NCBI GenBank assembly: GCA_029242325.1 | Contig: JAQWUD010000016.1 | Coordinates: 221,766-285,765 of the forward strand | Reading direction: 5' to 3' | DNA length: 64,000 nt | Source: Luminiphilus sp. | GTDB taxonomy: Bacteria; Pseudomonadota; Gammaproteobacteria; Pseudomonadales; Halieaceae | In this document: positions 16,246-26,829 of the stretch, in pieces | How positions within the stretch are numbered: position 1 is the stretch's first letter | How the letters are laid out: the number at the start of each line of letters is the position of its first letter | Notes under the pieces: model-generated | The model's input: only the letters and a program-made list of their open reading frames with translations | Told to the model about the DNA's origin: nothing | Database searches by the model: none | Position numbers and translations under genes: made by a program

Positions 16246-18177
16246 ATGACGGAATCCGCTGTTTACCCCATTCCCGCCGGTTTTAGCGATGCACACATAA
16301 CACCTGAAAAATATGAGGTGCTGTACCGGCAATCTCTCGAAGATCCGGATACCTTCTGGTCTGAGCAAGCCGCTTTGCTGGATTGGCATCGCTCCTGGAC
16401 GTCGGTATCGGAAGCAGATCTTGCGACCGGTTCAGCACGTTGGTTCGTGGGCGCGCAGCTGAATGTTTCAGTCAATTGCATAGATCGACACCTGCCCCAA
16501 CGTGCGGAAGATGTGGCAATTATCTGGGAAGGAGACGACCCCAAAGACAGCCAGTACTTTACGTTTCAGGAACTGAAAGACCATGTCTGCCGCTTTGCCA
16601 ATATCCTGAAAGACCGTGGGGTAGGTAAAGGCGATCGGGTCTGCATCTACATGCCTATGATCCCTGAGGCGGCTTTCGCGATGCTTGCCTGCGCCCGCAT
16701 CGGGGCAATTCACTCAGTCGTTTTTGGAGGCTTTTCTCCAGAAGCTTTGAAGGATCGCATCAACGATGCCACCTGTCGGTTAGTCATTACGGCTGACGAG
16801 GGCATGCGAGGCGGTAAAACCGTGCCGCTTAAAAACAATGTTGACGCAGCGCTGAAACAAGTGGATTGCGTGGATACCGTCATTGTGATCAGGCGGACGG
16901 GGGCAGAGACCACTTGGTCCGAGGGTCGTGACATTTGGTACCACGAAGCGCTTGAATCCGTGAGCGTCCATTGCGAACCTCAGTGGATGGACAGTGAAGA
17001 TCCACTGTTTATTCTCTACACCTCCGGTTCGACAGGGAAACCGAAGGGGGTGCTCCACACCACCGGCGGCTATTTGCTGCAGGCGGCGATGACAATGCAG
17101 TACGTCTTTGACTACCGCGCCGGCGAGACCTACTGGTGCACCGCCGACGTTGGCTGGGTCACTGGGCACACCTATATTGTCTATGGCCCACTTGCGATCG
17201 GCGCACGCACGTTGATGTTTGAGGGCATTCCCACCTATCCTCATGGCGATCGCTTCTGGGAGGTCATCGCTAAACACCGGGTGAATTCGTTCTTCACGGC
17301 CCCAACCGCTATTCGCGCCTTGCACGGACTCGGTGATGATCTCGTGACACGGCATGAGCTGGGATCGCTTCGCATCATCGGCTCGGTGGGCGAGCCCATA
17401 AACCCCGAGGCCTGGGAGTGGTACCACAGGGTAGTTGGCGGAGGCCGATGCCCGATCGTCGATACCTGGTGGCAAACTGAAACCGGCGGCATCATGATCA
17501 CGCCCCTTCCGGGAGCACATGCACTCAAACCCGGCTTCGCCAGCTTTCCTTTCTTTGGCGTAGAGCCCGCATTACTCGATGAGCAGGGCCATGAAATCTC
17601 GGGGGCGGGATCGGGATATTTAGTGATCAAACGATCATGGCCTGGACAGATTCGTACCGTCTACGGCGACCACCAGCGCATGATAGACACATATTTCACT
17701 GCCTATCCCGGTCACTACTTTACCGGCGATGGCGCGCTGCGCGACGAAGAGGGCTATCTGCGCATCACGGGCCGCGTGGATGATGTGCTCAACGTGTCGG
17801 GCCACAGAATGGGCACTGCCGAAGTAGAGAGCGCTCTGGTGCTCCATAAAGACATCGCGGAAGCGGCCGTGGTGGGTTTTCCCCACGACATCAAGGGTCA
17901 GGGAATTTACGCCTACGTGACACCGATGACCGGGGTGAAGGTTTCGGAATCACTGCGCGCGGAGTTAATCGCGCTCTGTGTGCGGGAAATTGGCGCCATC
18001 GCGAAGCCGGATCGCATTCAATGGGCGCCAGGACTCCCCAAGACCCGATCTGGCAAGATCATGCGGCGAATTTTACGTAAAATCGCCGAAAATGAGCTAA
18101 ATAGCCTGGGCGACACTTCGACGTTGGCTGACCCTTCAGTGGTCGATGACTTGGTCGCAAGTCGGGTCGAAAACTAA
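16246..18177 (+). CDS. acs: Acetyl-CoA synthetase
   Basis: Acs converts acetate, ATP and CoA to acetyl-CoA via acetyl-AMP. The 643-residue protein has the N-terminal ACS segment, the P-loop-like [12 protein letters not shown], the WWQTETGG motif of the acetate pocket, the [13 protein letters not shown] hinge and the C-terminal [11 protein letters not shown] whose Lys is the usual regulatory acetylation site. It is divergent from the SSS/DUF4212 pair; the 223-bp gap (16023-16245) must carry both promoters. Together the three genes form an acetate uptake and activation unit. Confidence 0.96.
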   Translation: MTESAVYPIPAGFSDAHITPEKYEVLYRQSLEDPDTFWSEQAALLDWHRSWTSVSEADLATGSARWFVGAQLNVSVNCIDRHLPQRAEDVAIIWEGDDPKDSQYFTFQELKDHVCRFANILKDRGVGKGDRVCIYMPMIPEAAFAMLACARIGAIHSVVFGGFSPEALKDRINDATCRLVITADEGMRGGKTVPLKNNVDAALKQVDCVDTVIVIRRTGAETTWSEGRDIWYHEALESVSVHCEPQWMDSEDPLFILYTSGSTGKPKGVLHTTGGYLLQAAMTMQYVFDYRAGETYWCTADVGWVTGHTYIVYGPLAIGARTLMFEGIPTYPHGDRFWEVIAKHRVNSFFTAPTAIRALHGLGDDLVTRHELGSLRIIGSVGEPINPEAWEWYHRVVGGGRCPIVDTWWQTETGGIMITPLPGAHALKPGFASFPFFGVEPALLDEQGHEISGAGSGYLVIKRSWPGQIRTVYGDHQRMIDTYFTAYPGHYFTGDGALRDEEGYLRITGRVDDVLNVSGHRMGTAEVESALVLHKDIAEAAVVGFPHDIKGQGIYAYVTPMTGVKVSESLRAELIALCVREIGAIAKPDRIQWAPGLPKTRSGKIMRRILRKIAENELNSLGDTSTLADPSVVDDLVASRVEN

Positions 18178-18279
18178 CGAAGCCATCGACAATGGACTGG
18201 CAACCCTGCAGCCTCTTTTGCCAAGTTCAATTATTCACGTTTTCCCCGCAAGCATTTGGTTTGACCTTAATTATAATAA

Positions 18280-18315
18280 TTGCCGGCTTGGCATCAGCTA
18301 AGCCAATACCGGCAA
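18280..18315 (+). repeat. Imperfect inverted repeat between acs and the TonB receptor gene
   Basis: TTGCCGGCTTGGC (18280-18292) pairs imperfectly with GCCAATACCGGCAA (18302-18315). No T-tract follows, so it is not an obvious intrinsic terminator; it could act as a transcript-stabilising hairpin or an operator for the receptor gene. A short AT palindrome (AATTATAATAATT) lies just upstream. Confidence 0.5.
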
Positions 18316-18433
18316 GAAGGTGGTTAAAAACCGTGTCAGATCCAACGGAGTAACTCCCGATGATTTCTGAGCACTGGTTTTTGTCGTCATCACTGTTTGC
18401 TGTATTCGATATTTTCAAACCACGGAGAACCCA

Positions 18434-20977
18434 ATGAGATTTCCCATCTGCACACTTGCAGTTGCTGTTGCAACCGCCCTGCTCGTGCCGACTCACGCGA
18501 CCGTTGCTCAGGATGAAAACCTGACAGAAGAAGTCGTGGTTATCGGTACCCGCACCGAGGGGCGCTCTGCCCTTGACTCACCCGCGCCGATCGACGTGAT
18601 CGGCGGTGAGACCATGAGCAATCAGGGCGACACAGACATGAGCAATCTGCTCCGAAACGTCGTCCCTTCTTACAATGTGAATGACCAGCCAATCAGCGAC
18701 GCGGCAACTCTGGTGCGACCCGCGAACCTCCGTGGCCTCGCGCCCGACCACACACTAATGTTGGTCAACGGCAAGCGCCGGCATCGCGCATCAGTCATTA
18801 CATGGCTGGGTAACGGTATTTCAAACGGCTCTCAAGGCCCTGACGCTGCGGCAATCCCCGCGCTCGCGCTGAAGCGCATTGAAGTGCTGCGCGATGGCGC
18901 ATCCGCCCAATACGGCTCTGATGCGATCGCCGGCGTGATGAACTTTGTTCTGAACGACGCCTCCGAAGGAGGTTCTTTCGAGGTCCGATACGGCGAATAT
19001 GGGGAAGGTGACGGCGAGCAGGTCACGATTGCAGGCAATATCGGCCTGCCATTGGGCGACGCAGGCTTCCTGAACCTGACTGCTGAGTGGGGGGAGTCTG
19101 ATCCGACCAGCCGGTCAGAGCAGCGCGGTGATGCGCAAACCCTGATCGACAACGGATACCAGAATGTACCGGCACCCGCCATGATTTGGGGTCGACCTAT
19201 TGTCAACGACGACATGAAGCTGTGGGCGAACTTTGGCTTGGACCTGAGTGACACCCTCGAGCTGTACGGCCACGCCAATTACAACAGCAAAGAAGTCGAC
19301 GGCGGCTTCTTCTTCCGTAACCCGACCAACCGCGGCGCGGTTTATAGCGGCGACAGTGGTGAGACGCTACTGATTGGCGACCTCACTCCAAATGATGGTG
19401 TTAGCTGTCCTGTCGTCGCCCTCGGTGGCCCCGACGGCGTCACCCCTGATGCAGCTGCGTTTGCACAGGTTCAGGCTGACCCCAACTGCTTCAGCTTTCA
19501 GGAGACCATCACCGGTGGATTCACTCCACGTTTCGGCGGCGACGTCACTGATATGTCTTTCCTGGTTGGATTGCGCGGCGAAATCAACGACAACCTGCGT
19601 TGGGATGTGAGCGCCTATCGTGGCGAGCACGAGGCAGACTTCTTCATCAACAATACGGTGAATGCGAGCCTCGGTCCCGATACCCCGCGTGACTTTGACC
19701 CAGGCCTGTACAAGCAGACCGACACCAATTTCAACGCGGACCTGAGCTGGAGCGTGTCAGACACCCTGAACATCGGCTTTGGTGGCGAATTCCGAAACGA
19801 GGAATTCGAAATCGGCCCGGGTCAGGTGGAATCCTACACCGCTGGTCCTCTCGCAGATCAGGGCTTCAGCACCTCATCCAACGGCTTCCCAGGTTTCCCT
19901 GCTGCGACCTCTGGGACCTTTGAGCGCGAAAACTACGCAGTTTATGTCGACGCTGAGTGGACGCCCACTGACAACCTGATCACGCAGGGTGCGATCCGTT
20001 TCGAGGACTTTGATGGCTTCGGCAGCACAACCAACTTTAAGGTCGGTGCTAACTACGCTATCTCGGACAACTTCGGTGTGCGTTCTACCTACAGCACAGG
20101 CTTTAAAGCCCCGACCCCCGGTCAGGCTAATGCCTCCAATACCTCAACCGAGCTCATCAACGTCAATGGCGTTCCAACACTGGTGAATAACGGCACGATT
20201 CCGGCCACTAGCCCAGTCGCTCTGTCAGTCGGTGGTAAGGAGCTTGATCCAGAGGAGTCTACTAACTTCACTGCTGGTCTATACGCAACGTTGGGTAACT
20301 TCGAAATCACCGTCGACTACTACGATATCGACGTGGAAGACCGTATCAATCTGTCTTCAGAGGTGGTCCTGTCGCAAGACCAGATCGACCAGCTGATCGC
20401 GGACAATGTTCCCGGTGCGGGCGACCTGACCCAGTTCCGATTCTTCACCAATGACTTCGACACCAACACCCATGGTGTGGATATAGTAGTGTCGACCTAC
20501 ACGGAATGGTTAGGTGGCACGACGGATTGGAACCTGGCTTTCAACAACAACAAAACAGAAGTTGAAAAGTACAACCCTGACACAATCGGCCCCAGTCGTA
20601 TTCGTCAGATAGAACTCACAACGCCAGAAACACGATGGAATCTGTCCGGCAATCACACCGTCGGTAACTTCCGGTTACTCGCGCGCGTGAGCTTCTATGA
20701 TGACTGGTATGACAGCTTTGAAAATGACGTCTTTGGTAGTGACGCCATCTTCGACAGCGAGTACCTGATCGACCTTGAGGTGGAATATATGATCGGGGAC
20801 CACTCCAGCATTCTCATTGGCGGTAACAACGTCTTTGACGAAAATGGCCAAAAGGCGACCGACGTGAATAACTTGGGATATAACTCTGCATCAGTCCTAG
20901 GCAACACCTACAGCCAGTACTCGCCCTTCGGCATTAGTGGCGCTTTCTGGTATGCACGCTACCGCTACAACTTCTAA
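18434..20977 (+). CDS. TonB-dependent outer-membrane receptor
   Basis: The 847-residue protein imports a large or scarce substrate across the outer membrane with TonB energy. An N-terminal signal peptide (to about ATVAQ, residue 26) is followed by a TonB box-like EEVVVIGTR, a plug with RGLAPDHTLMLVNGKRRH and DGASAQYGSDAIAGVMNFV, and a beta-barrel ending in YARYRYNF with aromatic C-terminus. No Fur box, B12 element or other riboswitch is visible upstream, so the ligand is unknown; many OM60-type receptors of this class take up carbohydrates or other organics. It is followed by a strong terminator. Confidence 0.93.
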   Translation: MRFPICTLAVAVATALLVPTHATVAQDENLTEEVVVIGTRTEGRSALDSPAPIDVIGGETMSNQGDTDMSNLLRNVVPSYNVNDQPISDAATLVRPANLRGLAPDHTLMLVNGKRRHRASVITWLGNGISNGSQGPDAAAIPALALKRIEVLRDGASAQYGSDAIAGVMNFVLNDASEGGSFEVRYGEYGEGDGEQVTIAGNIGLPLGDAGFLNLTAEWGESDPTSRSEQRGDAQTLIDNGYQNVPAPAMIWGRPIVNDDMKLWANFGLDLSDTLELYGHANYNSKEVDGGFFFRNPTNRGAVYSGDSGETLLIGDLTPNDGVSCPVVALGGPDGVTPDAAAFAQVQADPNCFSFQETITGGFTPRFGGDVTDMSFLVGLRGEINDNLRWDVSAYRGEHEADFFINNTVNASLGPDTPRDFDPGLYKQTDTNFNADLSWSVSDTLNIGFGGEFRNEEFEIGPGQVESYTAGPLADQGFSTSSNGFPGFPAATSGTFERENYAVYVDAEWTPTDNLITQGAIRFEDFDGFGSTTNFKVGANYAISDNFGVRSTYSTGFKAPTPGQANASNTSTELINVNGVPTLVNNGTIPATSPVALSVGGKELDPEESTNFTAGLYATLGNFEITVDYYDIDVEDRINLSSEVVLSQDQIDQLIADNVPGAGDLTQFRFFTNDFDTNTHGVDIVVSTYTEWLGGTTDWNLAFNNNKTEVEKYNPDTIGPSRIRQIELTTPETRWNLSGNHTVGNFRLLARVSFYDDWYDSFENDVFGSDAIFDSEYLIDLEVEYMIGDHSSILIGGNNVFDENGQKATDVNNLGYNSASVLGNTYSQYSPFGISGAFWYARYRYNF

Positions 20978-21001
20978 GTCGTAACGACTGTAGACTAGCA
21001 A

Positions 21002-21025
21002 GGGGGGCGTCGGCCCCCCTTTTTA
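21002..21025 (+). terminator. Rho-independent terminator after the TonB receptor gene
   Basis: GGGGGG (21002-21007) pairs with CCCCCC (21014-21019), extended by a C-G pair inside, followed immediately by TTTTT. It ends the receptor transcript 25 bases after the stop. Confidence 0.9.
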
Positions 21026-21074
21026 TTACTTGAAATAAGCCTTAGGCTCGGCCCTTAACTGCAGAGGAATGTTC

Positions 21075-22781
21075 ATGCTGGCGGTCAGACAAGCACTCAT
21101 TATTCTCGTAGCAATAGGCCTCATTGCCTGCGAATCGTCAGAACTTGAAGCAGAACATTCGCCGGATACTATCGTGATCGGCACGCTATACACCATGAAC
21201 CCGCTGCAGCCCCGGGTAGAAGCAGTCGCCATCAGAAATGGGATTTTTGTGTTTGTCGGTGGCGAGGACGCTGCGCTTGAACTAGCGAGTCCTGCTACCC
21301 GTTTAATCGAACTTAATGAAGATACAGCGCTGCCGGGTCTGATTGACGCACATGTCCACATTGCAGGTATTGGCTCAGCCATGCGATCAGTTGATCTCAC
21401 CGGGGCGGGTAGCTTCGACGAGATTGTCGCGCGCATCAAAGAGCGGGCCAGTAACCTTCCGGAAAACCTCGCAGTATTGGGTCGAGGTTGGCACCAGAGC
21501 AAATGGCGGACCACACCAGAGGGCGCCGTCGATGGTTTCCCGACTCATCACACACTCTCGGCAGCGGTGCCGTCACACGCCGTAGTACTCGAACATGCTA
21601 ATGGCCATTCTGCTTTGCTCAATCAACGGGCAATGGACCTGCTGGACATTAACGCGGCTTCCGTTGTGCCGGAGGGCGGTGTCATCGTGATGCACGATGG
21701 GCGCCCTACCGGACTATTACATGAAACCGCCATCGATCTTGCGACGCCCCTGAAGGCCTATGACCTGCAGACCGCGGAAGAGCTTGTCGACCTAGCCCAG
21801 CAGCATCTGCTGAGCCAGGGAATCACCACGGCGCATGACGCAGGTGCGCTCAAGATCGATCTCGATGCGCAGCTAGCGATGGCTGAGCGAGGAGATCTGA
21901 ACCTACGGCTTTACTCCATGGTCTATGCGAGTGACGAGAGAGCGCTATCGGAGTGGCTGGACCGAGGGCCCCTGATCAACGCAGGGGATTCGCGGTTCAC
22001 AGTACGCTCCATAAAAGTTCAGGCCGATGGCGCACTGGGATCGAGAACCGCTTGGCTACACGCTCCCTACGCTGATGCGCCCGATACTGCGGGAGTACTG
22101 ACTTACGATCTGGCAGCACTCTCAGAGCTTATTGGAGTGTCACGCGAAGACAGCTGGCAAATGAGCGTCCACGCAATTGGTGATCGGGCAAATTCTGAAG
22201 TGCTATCGGTCTTCGCACCCTACACACAAGCCGATACCGATCACCGCTTTAGAATTGAACACGCCCAGCATCTAAGACGCGGAGACGGACCACTATTTGC
22301 CCAACAAGGCGTTATTGCCTCAATGCAACCCATTCATCTCAGCTCGGACCGGCTCTGGGCGATTGACCGACTCGGGCCGCAACGTATCGATGAGGGTGCC
22401 TATATTTGGCGGGATCTTCTGAACGAAGGCGTAGTGATCGCCGCTGGCACTGACTCACCGGTAGAACCGGTCAATCCGATTGCCAATTTTTATGCCGCCA
22501 TCACACGCAAAACGCTGACTGGCCAGCCGGGAGCAGGTTTCGAACCTGCACAAAAACTGACGCGCCTGGAGGCGCTCCATTCGATGACGCTAGCGGCCGC
22601 CTATGCCGGGTTTGAAGAGCAGAACAAGGGCTCGATTGAGGTCGGGAAGCTAGCCGACCTGACGATACTGTCGCAGGATCTACTGACCATTCCTGAAGCG
22701 CGTATTTTGGAGACTGAAGTCACCATGACACTCGTCGGTGGCAAAGTGATGTATCGTCGACAGGCTGACTCAACCCAATAA
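21075..22781 (+). CDS. Lipoprotein amidohydrolase of the YtcJ/metal-dependent hydrolase family
   Basis: This 568-residue amidohydrolase-superfamily enzyme has the first metal motif DAHVHI near residue 93, later histidine-containing strands (SVHAIGDRAN, RIEHAQHLRR) and the catalytic-Asp strand GTDSPVEPVNP. The N-terminus is a lipoprotein signal with lipobox LIAC (Cys19 from this start), so the enzyme is probably anchored in the envelope, unusual for this mostly cytoplasmic superfamily. ATG at 21075 is preferred over 21069 because GAGG lies seven bases upstream of it. Substrate cannot be predicted; relatives act on N-substituted formamides or similar amides. It stands alone between two terminators. 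Confidence 0.85.
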   Translation: MLAVRQALIILVAIGLIACESSELEAEHSPDTIVIGTLYTMNPLQPRVEAVAIRNGIFVFVGGEDAALELASPATRLIELNEDTALPGLIDAHVHIAGIGSAMRSVDLTGAGSFDEIVARIKERASNLPENLAVLGRGWHQSKWRTTPEGAVDGFPTHHTLSAAVPSHAVVLEHANGHSALLNQRAMDLLDINAASVVPEGGVIVMHDGRPTGLLHETAIDLATPLKAYDLQTAEELVDLAQQHLLSQGITTAHDAGALKIDLDAQLAMAERGDLNLRLYSMVYASDERALSEWLDRGPLINAGDSRFTVRSIKVQADGALGSRTAWLHAPYADAPDTAGVLTYDLAALSELIGVSREDSWQMSVHAIGDRANSEVLSVFAPYTQADTDHRFRIEHAQHLRRGDGPLFAQQGVIASMQPIHLSSDRLWAIDRLGPQRIDEGAYIWRDLLNEGVVIAAGTDSPVEPVNPIANFYAAITRKTLTGQPGAGFEPAQKLTRLEALHSMTLAAAYAGFEEQNKGSIEVGKLADLTILSQDLLTIPEARILETEVTMTLVGGKVMYRRQADSTQ

Positions 22782-22848
22782 GGATTCGATCGCGGTCGGT
22801 GCGCAGCTGCGGCGCTAAGGACGCTGCCCGCCTGCAAATTAAGCAACG

Positions 22849-22882
22849 AAAAAAAACCGCGGTCAAAGCCGCGGTTTTCCAT
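22849..22882. terminator. Bidirectional terminator between the amidohydrolase gene and pnp
   Basis: AAAACCGCGG (22853-22862) pairs perfectly with CCGCGGTTTT (22869-22878) around TCAAAG. Preceding A residues (22849-22856) supply a U-tract on the minus strand for pnp, and the T4 serves the plus strand weakly. Located between convergent genes. Confidence 0.88.
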
Positions 22883-22922
22883 GTTAAAGCGCGCTACAGA
22901 TCAGGAGCCGCATCCTGATCGC

Positions 22923-25070
22923 TTACTTATCTGCCAAAGACTCTTCCTCTGGCGCTGCATCGGCATCTCCTGAATCCGCCTGCGCCGCGTCAGCAGCCAC
23001 TTCTCGCATCGAAAGTTTGATACGGCCGCGCTGGTCGACGTCGAGGACTTTGACCTGAACTTCCTGCCCTTCAGACAGATAGTCAGTGACATTTTCGACG
23101 CGCTCATCGGCAATCTGCGAGATATGGACGAGACCGTCCTTACCGGGAAGGATCGTGACAAACGCCCCAAAGTCGACAATCCGCGCCACGGTGCCAGTGT
23201 AGATTGCACCAACTTCAGCCTCGGCAGTGATGGCTTGAATCATCTCCACCGCGGCATCGCGTGCGGCTGCATTTTGACCAAACACCTTCACCGTGCCGTC
23301 GTCATCGATATCAACGGTAGCGCCTGACTCTTCGGTGATCTGACGAATCATCGCGCCACCCTTACCAATGATGTCGCGGATCTTGTCCTGATCAACCTTG
23401 AGCGTGGTCATGCTCGGTGCATTTTCTGAGGTGATCTCACGGGGAGCGTCAAGGACAGTGTTCATCTGTCCGAGAATGTGCAGTCGTGCTTCCAACGCCT
23501 GCTCCAGTGCTCGCTCCATAATCTCTTCATTGATGCCCTCGATTTTGATATCCATCTGGAGCGCGGTGACACCCTTGGCTGTACCCGCGACTTTGAAGTC
23601 CATATCACCGAGGTGGTCTTCGTCACCCAAAATATCGGTCAAAACGGCAAACTGATTACCATCCTTGACCAAGCCCATCGCAATCCCTGCTACGGGGGCT
23701 GCGAGTGGGACACCCGCCGCCATCATCGAGAGTGAACCCACACAGACAGATGCCATTGAGCTGGAGCCATTGGATTCAGTGATCTCAGAGACGACTCTTA
23801 TCGTGTAAGGGAATTCTTCATTGCTAGGCAGTACCGCAGCCAAACCGCGCCTCGCGAGGCGGCCATGGCCGATTTCACGCCGGCTGGTAAAGCCTATGCG
23901 CCCTGCCTCACCTACAGAATAGGGAGGAAAATTATAGTGCAGCATGAATGGATCGCGGCGCTCACCCTCGAGCGCGTCGATGATCTGCGCGTCACGGGTG
24001 GATCCCAGCGTCACGGCACCAATAGCCTGAGTTTCACCGCGGGTAAAGAGTGCAGAACCGTGTGCCTTGGGCAATACATCCACCTCGCAGGCAATCGCTC
24101 TGACCGTGCGGTTGTCTCGCCCGTCGATGCGCGGCTCGCCCGCCAGAATACGACTACGAACAATGTTCTTTTCAAGCGTCTTGAACACGTCTTTAACGTC
24201 GTCTGCGGCAGGGCCATTTTCTGTTGCCAGTTGGGCGACAACCTCGTCCTTTACTTGACCGACACGCTCATAGCGAGCAGATTTCTCGGTGATTCGGTAA
24301 GCCTCACCCAGTGGCCCGGAGGCGGCAGCTTCTACCGCCGCAACCAGCTCTGCATCAGCTTCAGGAGCCTGCCATTCCCAGCGAGGCTTGCCCGCCTCGG
24401 TGACGAGCTCGTTGATCGCATTGATCACTATCTGCATCTCTTGATGTGCAAACAATACAGCCCCGAGCATTTGGTCTTCAGTGAGCTCTTTGGCCTGCGA
24501 CTCGACCATCAGCACCGCATCTTTCGTGCCGGCCACCACCATATCGAGGTGGCTATTTGCCAGCGCTGAATAGGTCGGGTTTAAAATGTAACCGCTGGCT
24601 TCGGTAAAGCCCACCCGCGCGCCCCCGATCGGGCCGTTAAATGGACAACCTGAGATCGCCAGAGCTGCTGAAGTACCGATCATCGCGGGAATATCAGGAT
24701 CAGTGTCTTTATCAGCTGACATAACGGTACAGACCACCTGTACCTCGTTCATAAAACCGTCTGCAAAAAGCGGGCGAATAGGACGGTCAATCAAGCGTGA
24801 GGTCAAAGTCTCTTTTTCATTCGGTCGCGCTTCTCGCTTAAAAAATCCACCCGGGATTTTTCCAACCGAGTAAGTCTTTTCGATGTAATGCACACCCAAA
24901 GGAAAGAATGGCTGTCCTGGCTTCGCTTTGGGGTCTGCAACGACAGTACACAGCACGCTAGTGCTTCCCATCGATATCAATACTGATCCGGACGCCTGTC
25001 GTGCAATACGGCCGGTTTCCAGCGTGACTTCTTGGTCACCGTACTGAAAAGTTTTTTTCACTACATTCAC
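22923..25070 (-). CDS. pnp: Polyribonucleotide nucleotidyltransferase (PNPase)
   Basis: PNPase degrades RNA 3' to 5' with phosphate and is part of the degradosome. The 715-residue protein shows two RNase PH domains ([33 protein letters not shown]), then a KH domain with the GXXG loop IGKGGAMI and a C-terminal S1 domain ([18 protein letters not shown]). The tail is acidic and alanine-rich. It follows rpsO with a hairpin in the gap, as in E. coli, where RNase III cleavage there drives pnp autoregulation. Confidence 0.97.
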   Translation of the reverse strand: MNVVKKTFQYGDQEVTLETGRIARQASGSVLISMGSTSVLCTVVADPKAKPGQPFFPLGVHYIEKTYSVGKIPGGFFKREARPNEKETLTSRLIDRPIRPLFADGFMNEVQVVCTVMSADKDTDPDIPAMIGTSAALAISGCPFNGPIGGARVGFTEASGYILNPTYSALANSHLDMVVAGTKDAVLMVESQAKELTEDQMLGAVLFAHQEMQIVINAINELVTEAGKPRWEWQAPEADAELVAAVEAAASGPLGEAYRITEKSARYERVGQVKDEVVAQLATENGPAADDVKDVFKTLEKNIVRSRILAGEPRIDGRDNRTVRAIACEVDVLPKAHGSALFTRGETQAIGAVTLGSTRDAQIIDALEGERRDPFMLHYNFPPYSVGEAGRIGFTSRREIGHGRLARRGLAAVLPSNEEFPYTIRVVSEITESNGSSSMASVCVGSLSMMAAGVPLAAPVAGIAMGLVKDGNQFAVLTDILGDEDHLGDMDFKVAGTAKGVTALQMDIKIEGINEEIMERALEQALEARLHILGQMNTVLDAPREITSENAPSMTTLKVDQDKIRDIIGKGGAMIRQITEESGATVDIDDDGTVKVFGQNAAARDAAVEMIQAITAEAEVGAIYTGTVARIVDFGAFVTILPGKDGLVHISQIADERVENVTDYLSEGQEVQVKVLDVDQRGRIKLSMREVAADAAQADSGDADAAPEEESLADK

Positions 25071-25091
25071 GTGTTTTCTCCAAATATGACG

Positions 25092-25112
25092 GGGCCGGCG
25101 CTGGGCCGGCCC
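25092..25112 (-). promoter_or_regulatory. Hairpin between rpsO and pnp (processing/attenuation site)
   Basis: GGGCCGGC (25092-25099) is perfectly complementary to GCCGGCCC (25105-25112) with a five-base loop. On the minus strand only a short T run follows (ATATTT), so it would be a partial terminator or a processing structure of the rpsO-pnp transcript. The role is inferred from the E. coli operon. Confidence 0.7.
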
Positions 25113-25122
25113 TTTCTGATCC

Positions 25123-25392
25123 TCAGCGGCGCAGACCCAATCGCTTAATCAACTCTGCATAGCGGGCGGTATCTTTTTGCTTGAGGTAGTCGAGTAACTT
25201 TCGACGCTGGTTTACCATGCGAATCAAACCCCGCCGTGAGTGGTGGTCCTGCGCATGGTCCTTAAAATGAGACTGCAGCTGCTCGATATTGGCCGTGAGC
25301 AGAGCGACCTGTACTTCCGGAGATCCGGTGTCGCCCTCTGATTGCTGATAATCCTTAACAATTTGCGCCTTGGTGGCTGCATCCAACGCCAT
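25123..25392 (-). CDS. rpsO: 30S ribosomal protein S15
   Basis: S15 binds 16S rRNA in the central domain of the small subunit. The 89-residue sequence is canonical in length, with [29 protein letters not shown] and [13 protein letters not shown] motifs. GGAGA precedes the ATG at 25392. An inverted repeat in the leader (25404-25439) could be its autoregulatory site. Confidence 0.98.
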   Translation of the reverse strand: MALDAATKAQIVKDYQQSEGDTGSPEVQVALLTANIEQLQSHFKDHAQDHHSRRGLIRMVNQRRKLLDYLKQKDTARYAELIKRLGLRR

Positions 25393-25403
25393 GATATTTC
25401 TCC

Positions 25404-25439
25404 AACCTGCTTGCTTAGGCGAGCCTGTCCGTGCAGGTT
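25404..25439 (-). promoter_or_regulatory. Leader inverted repeat upstream of rpsO, candidate S15 autoregulatory element
   Basis: AACCTGC (25404-25410) and GCAGGTT (25433-25439) are perfect complements 22 bases apart; the proximal arm abuts the ribosome site of rpsO. S15 represses its own translation through leader structures in many bacteria, with different folds. The structure is seen; the function is inferred. Confidence 0.45.
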
Positions 25440-25481
25440 TACAGACAGGTTCGTGGAACGGCTCATGCCGTCTATCTATTG

Positions 25482-26405
25482 CTATTGGGCGAGAAGTCTA
25501 GTTGGGGTCAATTTCCCATCATTTCGCACATCGCCTATGCCGAGGAACTTCCCCGCCACGTCAGCGATGCGCACCATACCACTCTGAGATCGGTTTGGCA
25601 CTACTACCGGTTGCCCCTGCCGAATGTAAAAAGTTGCGGCTTCTGACAGCGACACCCTAGGCAAATGCTGCAGACAAGCGTCAACAGGAAGCAATAAAGT
25701 ATCCAGAGCCGCCTCTGACTCGTCCTCTTTCAGGGTCGTCATCTGTTCAAGCGTCAGTCCGTCACCCAGATCAAAAGGGCCCGATTGGCATCTTCTGAGT
25801 GCACTGACGTGGGCAGGCACCTCCAGTGCAGCACCAAGATCCTCGGCCAGCGCGCGTATATAGGTTCCTTTGCTGCATAGGACCTGGACCTTTATCACAG
25901 CGCGCTCACCCGGAGTAAACGACAGCAGGTCAAATTGTCGTATCTCGACACGGCGCGCTGCCCGCTCAACCTCCTCACCCGCGCGCGCACGCTTATAAAG
26001 CGGCTGTCCATTAACTTTCAAAGCTGAGTACATTGGAGGCACCTGCGCGATGGCGCCAGTTAGCGCCTCTATCCCGCGCTCTATCGCTTCCCGTGTGACA
26101 CCAGCAGCAGATGACCTCGCGATCACCGCCCCATCAGCGTCTGCGGTATCGGTGCTCTCACCCAATACAAAGGTGCTTAGATACCCTTTATCAGCGTCCA
26201 GCAGAAATTGGGAAAACTTGGTGGCCTCACCGAAACACAGTGGCAGAACGCCCGTTGCCAGCGGGTCTAGGCTCCCGGTATGTCCCGCCTTCGCAGCCCC
26301 AAAAAGCCGCTTCACTCGCTGTAAGGCTCCGTTGGAAGACATCCCCGCCGGCTTGTCTAGTATCAACAGGCCGTTAACCGGCCGCCCTTTTCTTCTTCTA
26401 GCCAT
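25482..26405 (-). CDS. truB: tRNA pseudouridine(55) synthase
   Basis: TruB makes pseudouridine 55 in the T-loop of tRNAs. The 307-residue protein has the catalytic motif [17 protein letters not shown] with the nucleophilic Asp, the N-terminal [13 protein letters not shown], and [21 protein letters not shown], ending in a PUA-like C-terminal domain ([15 protein letters not shown]). It starts two bases after the rbfA stop, as in the conserved nusA-infB-rbfA-truB operon. Confidence 0.97.
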   Translation of the reverse strand: MARRRKGRPVNGLLILDKPAGMSSNGALQRVKRLFGAAKAGHTGSLDPLATGVLPLCFGEATKFSQFLLDADKGYLSTFVLGESTDTADADGAVIARSSAAGVTREAIERGIEALTGAIAQVPPMYSALKVNGQPLYKRARAGEEVERAARRVEIRQFDLLSFTPGERAVIKVQVLCSKGTYIRALAEDLGAALEVPAHVSALRRCQSGPFDLGDGLTLEQMTTLKEDESEAALDTLLLPVDACLQHLPRVSLSEAATFYIRQGQPVVVPNRSQSGMVRIADVAGKFLGIGDVRNDGKLTPTRLLAQ

Positions 26406-26407
26406 GG

Positions 26408-26818
26408 TCAGCCTGAAGAATCAGAGGTGGAACCCTCCGAAGAGGTTGCCTGAACCTGCTCGTCTGCTCGTCGCACCTCGCGTAGTAGGCTCTCCATATC
26501 ACGCCCACGCCCGACACTCTCGTCAAACCGGAAGCTGAGGCGCGGAACGGTCCGCATGGATGAGCCTTTCGCCAGCTGAGAACGCAAAAAACCCGACACG
26601 GCAGCCAGAGCAGACGTCACCTCGTTCAGCTGCTCAGGCGTCACCACATCAATCAGCGTAAAAAACACCTTGGCGTGAGACAAGTCTCGATTAACCTCAA
26701 CCCCCGTGACATTCACGCCCTTGAGGCGCGGATCTCGCACCGCGGTCTGGAGCAGCCGGGCCAGTTCCTCGTGAAGGAAGTGGCTCACCCGTTGTGTTCG
26801 CTCAAATTCTTTGGCCAT
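26408..26818 (-). CDS. rbfA: Ribosome-binding factor A
   Basis: RbfA assists late 16S maturation of the 30S subunit. The 136-residue protein has the compact KH-like fold signature: RVSHFLHEELARLLQ, DLSHAKVFFTL, LRSQLAKGSSMRTVPRLSFRFDESV. The Ser-rich C-terminal tail is variable in the family. It lies 11 bases after infB. Confidence 0.96.
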   Translation of the reverse strand: MAKEFERTQRVSHFLHEELARLLQTAVRDPRLKGVNVTGVEVNRDLSHAKVFFTLIDVVTPEQLNEVTSALAAVSGFLRSQLAKGSSMRTVPRLSFRFDESVGRGRDMESLLREVRRADEQVQATSSEGSTSDSSG

Positions 26819-26829
26819 ACCGGGCGGTG

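Noticed and set aside
18289..18303. Possible second sigma-54 promoter (TGGCAT with GC 12 bases on) before the TonB receptor gene
   Set aside because: The -12 element reads AAGCC instead of TTGCW, there are no GTAACA sites nearby, and the bases lie in an inverted repeat that explains them.
23865..24569. 234-codon plus-strand open frame inside pnp
   Set aside because: Antisense to a fully conserved PNPase sequence, no recognisable domain and no start signals.
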